Below are positions 58,951 to 64,000 of a stretch of DNA of 64,000 nucleotides, piece by piece. The DNA is from Entomortierella parvispora (lineage: Eukaryota > Mortierellomycota > Mortierellomycetes > Mortierellales > Mortierellaceae). Made by a program: the position numbers and the translations under genes. Location: positions 2,542,001 through 2,606,000 of the forward strand of contig OY752140.1 of NCBI GenBank assembly GCA_963573315.1, in the 5' to 3' direction. The notes beneath the pieces were generated by a model. The model was given only the letters and a program-made list of their open reading frames with translations, was not told the origin of the DNA and did no database searches. Positions within the stretch are counted from its first letter, which is position 1. Each line of letters begins with the position of its first letter.

Positions 58951-60230
58951 TAATGTCGCTTAGTGTAGCCAACCTCACCAAACCCTCGCTCGCTGCATAC
59001 CGTTTTGTCCCCACCGAAAAGGTAAATATCATCTCTACTTCTAAATTACCCAGTCAACTCTTCTTTACGTTCTTTTGCTCAGATGTGGCGAGAGGTATGA
59101 CATTCCTAAGGCGGCTGTGCAAACCATTTCTGGCAATCAAAGAGATTTCTTCCTTGACCCTTGTTCATGGGTGACCAAAGATGAAAATATTCTTTTTGTC
59201 CTCTGTGTTCAATGCTACCTGTGCATTCAATGTTCTATCGGAAAGCAGCCTGCGAGAACCTTTCTGGCCATTGGAGAGGTTTCTTCCTTGGGCTCATGTT
59301 CATTGTTCGATTTGTGTGGCCAAAGATTAAACAATCCTTTTGGATCTCTGTGTTGCTGTCACATGAAGTCTGCCGTTTTTCGCTTCTATAAACGCATCCC
59401 TCTGCCCAAGAAAAGTAGATTGATATTACAAGTTTCTACTGAATGACTCTCTCGCGCCAAACATTTTATTTCAGGATTGTGCGCCATCGTCTAAAGGGTA
59501 GAGCTCCTCGTGCGCCAAAGTCTCTTGCTGAATCTGGCTTATCCTGGATTCAGACTGCCAGTGACAGGTCTCCTGTCGCATTCTTCAAGGGATTTGATCT
59601 CTACGTCAAACAACATGGACACCAGAGACACGCGCAAGCGATCCTGGACAGAAATTTGGAAGAGGCTGTTAAATTGGACCTGCCAACAAGAATTTATGTT
59701 CTGAAAGGCCAACGATGGAGTTCAAATTCTGGCTGGATCGGCAGTCAAAAGCATCCTGAATGAAAATCGTCATTGCTTCTAGTAAAAGGATCAGAGTCCT
59801 GTGCTTGAAGCTCGATCCAACATGCCGAAAAAGAGCACATTGAAAAATGAGGTCATTGGTGAGTATTAATAGTCAAATAAGCATGGCAACCTGACAAAAT
59901 GGCAAAGACAGCGAACTAGCACTAAATGAACTATTGATGTCTCTTACAGCATCTCCAGGCCGGAAACATAAAGCTTCCTCTTGGTATGGTCATTGTCAAG
60001 CGTCTGCAAAAGACACCGAAAGCGACAGGGTGAGTAAAGCTTGGGTCAAGAGTCATATTTTTGTTACTGCCCTGTTAAGTTTTTATCACACGCTATCTCT
60101 TTACACCAGCGAAAGCCAGGGATAGAGGGTCTACATGATGGACACAGATCAAGACCTGTATCTCATGGTGTATGTGAAGGATGTCACCATCCCAGAGAGC
60201 CTGATTGACTTCATATGAAATCGTGGCTTG
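58951..60230 (+). pseudogene. Possible decayed spliced gene, family not recognised
   Basis: Starting with the ATG at 58953 there is SLSVANLTKPSLAAYRFVP followed by a GT donor-like site (GTAAAT at about 59022). Later plus-strand segments look coding in composition but in different frames: 59463-59763 (SLAESGLSWIQTASDRSPVA, FFKGFDLYVKQHGHQ) and 59952-60030 (AGNIKLPLGMVIVKRLQKTP before GTGAGT). They could be exons of one gene or a relic. I could not join them into one frame and recognise no domain. The segment 59121-59357 contains a degenerate internal duplication that would also disturb a gene. Confidence 0.28.
59121..59359. repeat. Degenerate tandem duplication, about 135-bp period
   Basis: Copy A (about 59122-59211) and copy B (about 59256-59359) share CTGGC, GAGATTTCTTCCTTG / GAGGTTTCTTCCTTG, TGTTCAT, CCAAAGAT and TCTGTGTT in the same order, with a 14-base insertion in copy B. 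Similarity is roughly two-thirds by eye, so this is an old duplication. Confidence 0.5.
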
Positions 60231-60422
60231 ATTTGGAAGCAACGATTGCGCTTGGACTTTTCTGGAATTTCTTTTACAGGAGTGATCTCCCTCATTTGTG
60301 GTGACGATTTCTATTACATTCTTTACTTTACTTGTCCATGAAATCCAACGATATCATCTGGGTCATATCGATATGATATTTGAAAGTGGCCTTCTTGTAA
60401 AACTGCTAGTTCAGTGCTTTAT

Positions 60423-62923
60423 TTACTCTGTGGGTGTCATTTCGATCCCTGAGCTCTTCCTCCGCCGACTAGACGACGTTGAGCTTGGTCCACTTCCGGC
60501 AGTGGCGGAAGAAGCCAGCATCACTCCTCCCTCGGCTGTTTTGGTGGTAGGGGTCGTCGTCGTAGAAGAGTTGCCTGACCCTACCCCTCCACCGCCGCTG
60601 ACCGGTCCCGTCCCTCCCAGCGTCGGCGCAAAGGACTGTGAGCTCTTGAAGTTCTTGATAATAAACTCGACTTCACTCATCATAGCCTGTGCCATCTGAT
60701 AGACCTCGGTTTCCTCGCCATTGTACATCAAAGCATTCATAAACATAAGGAGAACATCTCGATGAAACTCGTCTGCGTTTGCAATGAGCTATAAATTGGT
60801 AAAAGGTTAGAGTCAGTAAAGAGAACAGGAATTTCAATAGCCAATATAATCATTCCTAAAAGAAGGCCTTACTCCGTCGCGAATTCTCTCCTTAATGCTC
60901 TTCAGATCCATTGGCCGCTTGATCATGTGGTAGTAGCCGGGTGCGTCGTGTTCCTTGATCGGCTGCATGAAAACAGCCCCGAACCGGTGGTTCGCAATGT
61001 CGGTCCAGATCATCATCAGGATCTTTTTCCATTTCTTGTCGTCCATTTGAACCATCTGTACCCGTGTGAGCTGATCTGACATATTCGTGGTGGCACTGTC
61101 GAGCGCTTCGCTGTCTGAACTATTGTATCCGTCCTCTGCATCTCCTCGGTGACCTCCACGGCGTTTCCGTTTGAGTGGGACATTTGTGGTGATCTTTTGA
61201 GGTTTCCGTCCTGTGCGCTTTCTTAACTTGCTTTCACCCTCTTCATCTTCCTCATCTTCATCGCCTTCTACATTATCATCTTCTTCCTCCTCGACCGCAC
61301 TGCTGATCTCGCCTTCGTCTTCACTTTCTTGCTTCGCAGCAGCTTTTTCTTCATCCATGTCCTTGTCGCTTTGTAGTTCTTCCTCCTCTTTTGGAGCCTC
61401 AGGTGTCTCCTCAGAAGCCATTTCAGGCTCGTCTTCCAAGTGGTCTTCCTTTGACTGGGTTCCTTCCCGCAATACCGATTGAGCAAGCTGCTCTTCTTCG
61501 TCTTCGGTCTTGGTCTGAATACCGTCCATTGGTTCGTCCACTGTCGCCTGTGCTGAACTGCTTTCCGAGGCAAGAGTGTTTTGAGCTTCGTCTTCTTCCT
61601 CCATTGCATCAGGTGGCGACAGGTCGGATTCGGATGAAGGGGATTTTGCAGTTGATCCAGCGATGTCACTCTTGCTGGCCAATGCTTCATTGGACTTTGG
61701 CGTCAAATCTTCATCCGCCTCCTTGTTGTCTGTGGGAGTGACGGCCAGAGTCTCTGACGGAGCAGTTGTGTGTCCTGCCACATCGTCCATCTCAACGTCT
61801 CCCGCAGTGTCAGGTTCAGTTGAGGACAATGCTGGTGTATTCGATACCGATGTTGTCTCTGCAGCATCGGTCATTTCCACGTCCTCAAGCTCCATAGTGG
61901 CTTTCGGTTTCAAGATTCCAGGGGCATCGACGACGGGTGTTGAGTTGGTGGTGGTCTCGTCCACTGAAATATCTCTAGATTTTTCTGTATCCTCCTGCCT
62001 ATCTGTAGCGATGGCTGGTGTGGCTGCCTCGCTTTCTTCATCCGGCTTTGAGAGCGTTTCTACGGCAGGCTGTGCAGAATTGACAGAGGATGCAGTGGTA
62101 GTCGTTGGTACAGAGGAAAGATCATCGCCTGTCCCTGTAGAAGGCGATTCTATTTCGGCTACAGGTGGATTATTTTGCAGCTCCTGCTCCAGTTGACTAT
62201 CCCATTTGCCCTGACGGATCTCATCCAGCTCTGCTACTAGCTCTCTGAATCGTTCTTCATCCTGGCGAATAAGCCCCTTGATTTCCAGTATCCGTTGATG
62301 GTAAAGTTGACCTGCAAGTTTTACTACTGACGGGATTTCTAAAGAGTCGAGGAGAGATGAGGTATGTCTTGATTAATAAGAGACATCAAAGGATCAGTTG
62401 GCAGATGGACAATCGGCTAGGGACATCAAACGAACCTTGGGTGGCGGAAGTTCCTGCTTCGTTGACGCGTTGTTGTTTTGACCTACGACTGTGGAGATGG
62501 GAGACGGGCGAGGATTAAATCAATCTGCACCTCCATTGTCCAAGTCCCATTGCATGACGATTCCTTTTGTTGATGAGAGGACTTACTTCTCGGCCTCGAG
62601 GTTCTCCAAAAGCTGGGTATATTGAATCGCACAGCTCTAATGAACCCATGAGAAAAATAGATTACTTGTGAGCATATAATCGGTCTACACGAATAAAAAA
62701 TATACTAGAAAAAAACAGCTAAAAAAATTGAATGCATGCATACCTTTTGTGAGAAGAAGCTGCTAGTCCGATGAATTTGAGGATGGGCTTTGATGGTGCG
62801 GGCGATGGCGACCCAATTTGTGTCTCCGCATTTGTAGATGGCTTGAGCGAGTACCAGGTTCTCGAGGATGGACCAGGGCTCAGAATCGCTCTTGATTTCG
62901 GTCGATGATGGATCGGATGCCAT
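60423..62923 (-). CDS. BRD8-like bromodomain protein with N-terminal SANT-like region (NuA4/TIP60 subunit)
   Basis: Exons (minus): 62923-62744, 62636-62587, 62488-62436, 62338-60873 and 60788-60423; 704 residues. The first 60 residues, with PWSILENLVLAQAIYKCGD and TNWVAIARTIKAH, match the SANT-like start of BRD8. A coiled coil follows (about 75-150, LRQDEERFRELVAELDEI type). Residues about 160-480 are acidic and Ser/Thr-rich, disordered. The bromodomain lies at about 525-632 with FMQPIKEHDAPGYYHMI, RPMDLKSIKERI and the Asn of MNALMYN, the residue that holds acetyl-lysine. BRD8/Bdc1 proteins belong to the NuA4/TIP60 histone acetyltransferase. Divergent from COG6. Confidence 0.88.
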
Positions 62924-63372
62924 GACGGGAGAAGAGGTGGGGTTGATGAACAGGACCCGTTGGGCTGATGCGTGGCAGGATGTGACTCTGTCGAGAAGAG
63001 GAGGGGGGAGAGGCAGAAGGGGCGTAGGGAGAGCGGAAGAAAAGAGAAAAGAAGAAACGCGCGAACAAGAAGACGATGAAGCGGGTTGTTGAGCGGGGGA
63101 TGGATGCCTTCCCTTTCCTTGCGTTGCGAAGTGGAATCGTTCGTTCGTTCGTTGAGGCGTTTTTGTCGTCTGTCTCTGTGTCTCTGTGTCTCTCATGTTT
63201 ATGTGCGCTGTTGGCGCGCGTTCTTGTGACTGGCACCAGCGCACTCGTCACGTGCATGTTCTCGGTCCGCTCGCATGCATGCATTCAACTTGCACAGTGA
63301 CAGGACACGCCCCATCTGGCCCTCTTCCTCCCTTCGTCTCCTTCAATCCTTCTGCAGGACGCCCGTCTCCGC
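62924..63372. promoter_or_regulatory. Divergent promoter between the BRD8-like gene and COG6
   Basis: 449 bases between start codons. It contains repeated TCGTTCGTTCGTTCG (63140-63155), TCTGTGTCTCTGTGTCTC (63170-63190), an E-box CACGTG at 63249-63254 and GCATGCATGCATTC near 63273-63287. Purine-rich runs near 62995-63060 are CT-rich for the minus-strand gene. Function of each motif is unproven. Confidence 0.45.
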
Positions 63373-64000
63373 ATGAGCTCGAACGCAAACCCACTGAGCG
63401 CCAAGCTGACCAAGCTTCTTTCATCATCTCTGGATGACCCCAAGCTCAGGACCTCCCTCACCGCCCTCTCCGACTTTTACACTGTGAATGCCGTCAACTC
63501 ACGACATAACCTCAGAGGCGACATTGAGCGACGCGGCACTGAGGTCAACTATGAGTTTCTGAGAGAACTAGAAAAAGTCAACTTGGTAAAAAGCCTTTCC
63601 ACCATTAGCTTCTCCTCGGGAATTCATCTGCCTCCCAACTAACAAACACGACCTACACCTCTGTTCGAACTTTTTTGTTCTTGTCATCAGCAATTTTTAG
63701 AACTGGAGGAAGAGATGAGCTCGATGAACTCGCTCTGTCAAGAGATGCAGGACAGATTGAACTTTGCGAATGACAAAACGATAACCCTGTTGGAGCAGAC
63801 GGACGCGTTGAGGGAACAAAGGCACGTTATGTTTGAGGAAACCCAGTTGGGTCAACGTTATGATTTTCGTCAGAGAAAACAATATCTAACCCCGGTCTTT
63901 GGTTTCTATTCGTTTTATAGCAACCTGTGTGCAGTCCGACAGACGATCTTGGAGGCATTCTTGGATCGATTTACGCTTTCAGAGTCCGAGATCACCATTC
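63373..64000 (+). CDS. COG6: Conserved oligomeric Golgi complex subunit 6 (COG6), 3' partial
   Basis: Exons 63373-63585, 63691-63821 and 63921 to the window end. The N-terminus reads NPLSAKLTKLLSSSLDDPK, then ALSDFYTVNAVNSRHNLRGD, FLRELEKV, SSMNSLCQEM, a coiled coil and VRQTILEAFLDRFTLSESEI, in the order found at the start of COG6. COG6 is part of lobe B of the COG tether for retrograde vesicles in the Golgi. Intron 2 must use a GC donor (AAAG|GCACGT at 63822) to join REQRSNLCAV in frame; the GT four bases on gives an unrelated reading. About 145 residues are visible of a usual 650 or more. Confidence 0.9.
63822..63920 (+). other. GC-AG intron in COG6
   Basis: Donor AAAG|GCACGT at 63822, acceptor TTTATAG| at 63920, 99 bases. 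Frame on both sides supports it. The donor hexamer GCACGT is the same as in the BIO3-BIO1-type gene's first intron. Confidence 0.7.

Noticed and set aside
63826-63831. GT donor for COG6 intron 2
   Set aside because: It shifts the frame so that the following exon no longer reads as COG6.
1-64000. tRNA, rRNA or other structured RNA genes
   Set aside because: I looked for A-box/B-box pairs (GTTCGAATC-like) and rRNA cores and found none with a foldable context. A covariance-model scan would be decisive.

Overview
The window reads as intron-rich nuclear DNA of a filamentous fungus. I rebuilt 14 spliced genes whose introns number 64 in total, mostly about 40 to 200 bases long, with AATAAA signals after stops, pyrimidine-rich promoters and no bacterial-style operons. 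A CotH-family secreted protein, an F-box/LRR relic, a fused dethiobiotin synthase/DAPA aminotransferase, a long XMAP215-type protein and a full-length kinesin-3 together suggest an early-diverging lineage of the Mucoromycota, most likely Mortierellomycotina. That placement is inference from gene content, not a search result.

Layout, left to right. 1-3508: 3' part of a P4 phospholipid flippase (+). 4253-5997: secreted CotH-like protein (+). 5998-9469: accessory stretch with a 149-bp perfect tandem duplication, repeated TATA-bearing units and a decayed piggyBac-type transposase (-). 9470-10213: small Gln-rich protein, possibly GON7 (-), divergent from a glycolipid transfer protein (10476-11855, +). 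12064-15108: bifunctional biotin synthesis gene (-). 15308-16587: flavin reductase-like protein (-), divergent from the ribosome biogenesis factor REI1 (17094-18781, +). 19046-24087: exportin-5/Msn5, 17 exons (+). 24088-28714: second accessory stretch with a MITE-like inverted repeat, a RecQ-like C-terminal fragment, two inverted arrays of a 10-bp unit about 1 kb apart and a broken F-box/LRR gene. 28828-30583: myristoylation-type protein kinase (-). 32660-39162: kinesin-3 motor (+). 39662-41155: ornithine acetyltransferase (+), convergent with a SET/MYND protein (41278-43836, -). 43837-46284: accessory/intergenic DNA with another inverted repeat. 46285-53470: XMAP215/Dis1 microtubule polymerase (-). 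54023-56987: TFIIH helicase XPB/Ssl2 (-). 56988-60422: mostly unassigned DNA with decayed-looking readings. 60423-62923: BRD8-like bromodomain/SANT protein (-), divergent from COG6 (63373 onward, +, cut by the window end).

Most genes are conserved cellular functions (membrane asymmetry, biotin and arginine synthesis, RNA/protein export, ribosome maturation, transcription/repair, microtubule dynamics and transport, Golgi tethering). They are not a functional cluster. I found no convincing new multi-gene system. The unusual signals are structural: an apparent excess of GC-AG introns (3 of 64), one of them bounded by an 8-bp direct repeat; a likely choice of two start codons that would add or remove a mitochondrial presequence on the biotin enzyme; large low-complexity insertions inside a kinase activation segment and a flavin reductase domain; and several undescribed-looking small repeats in the accessory stretches.
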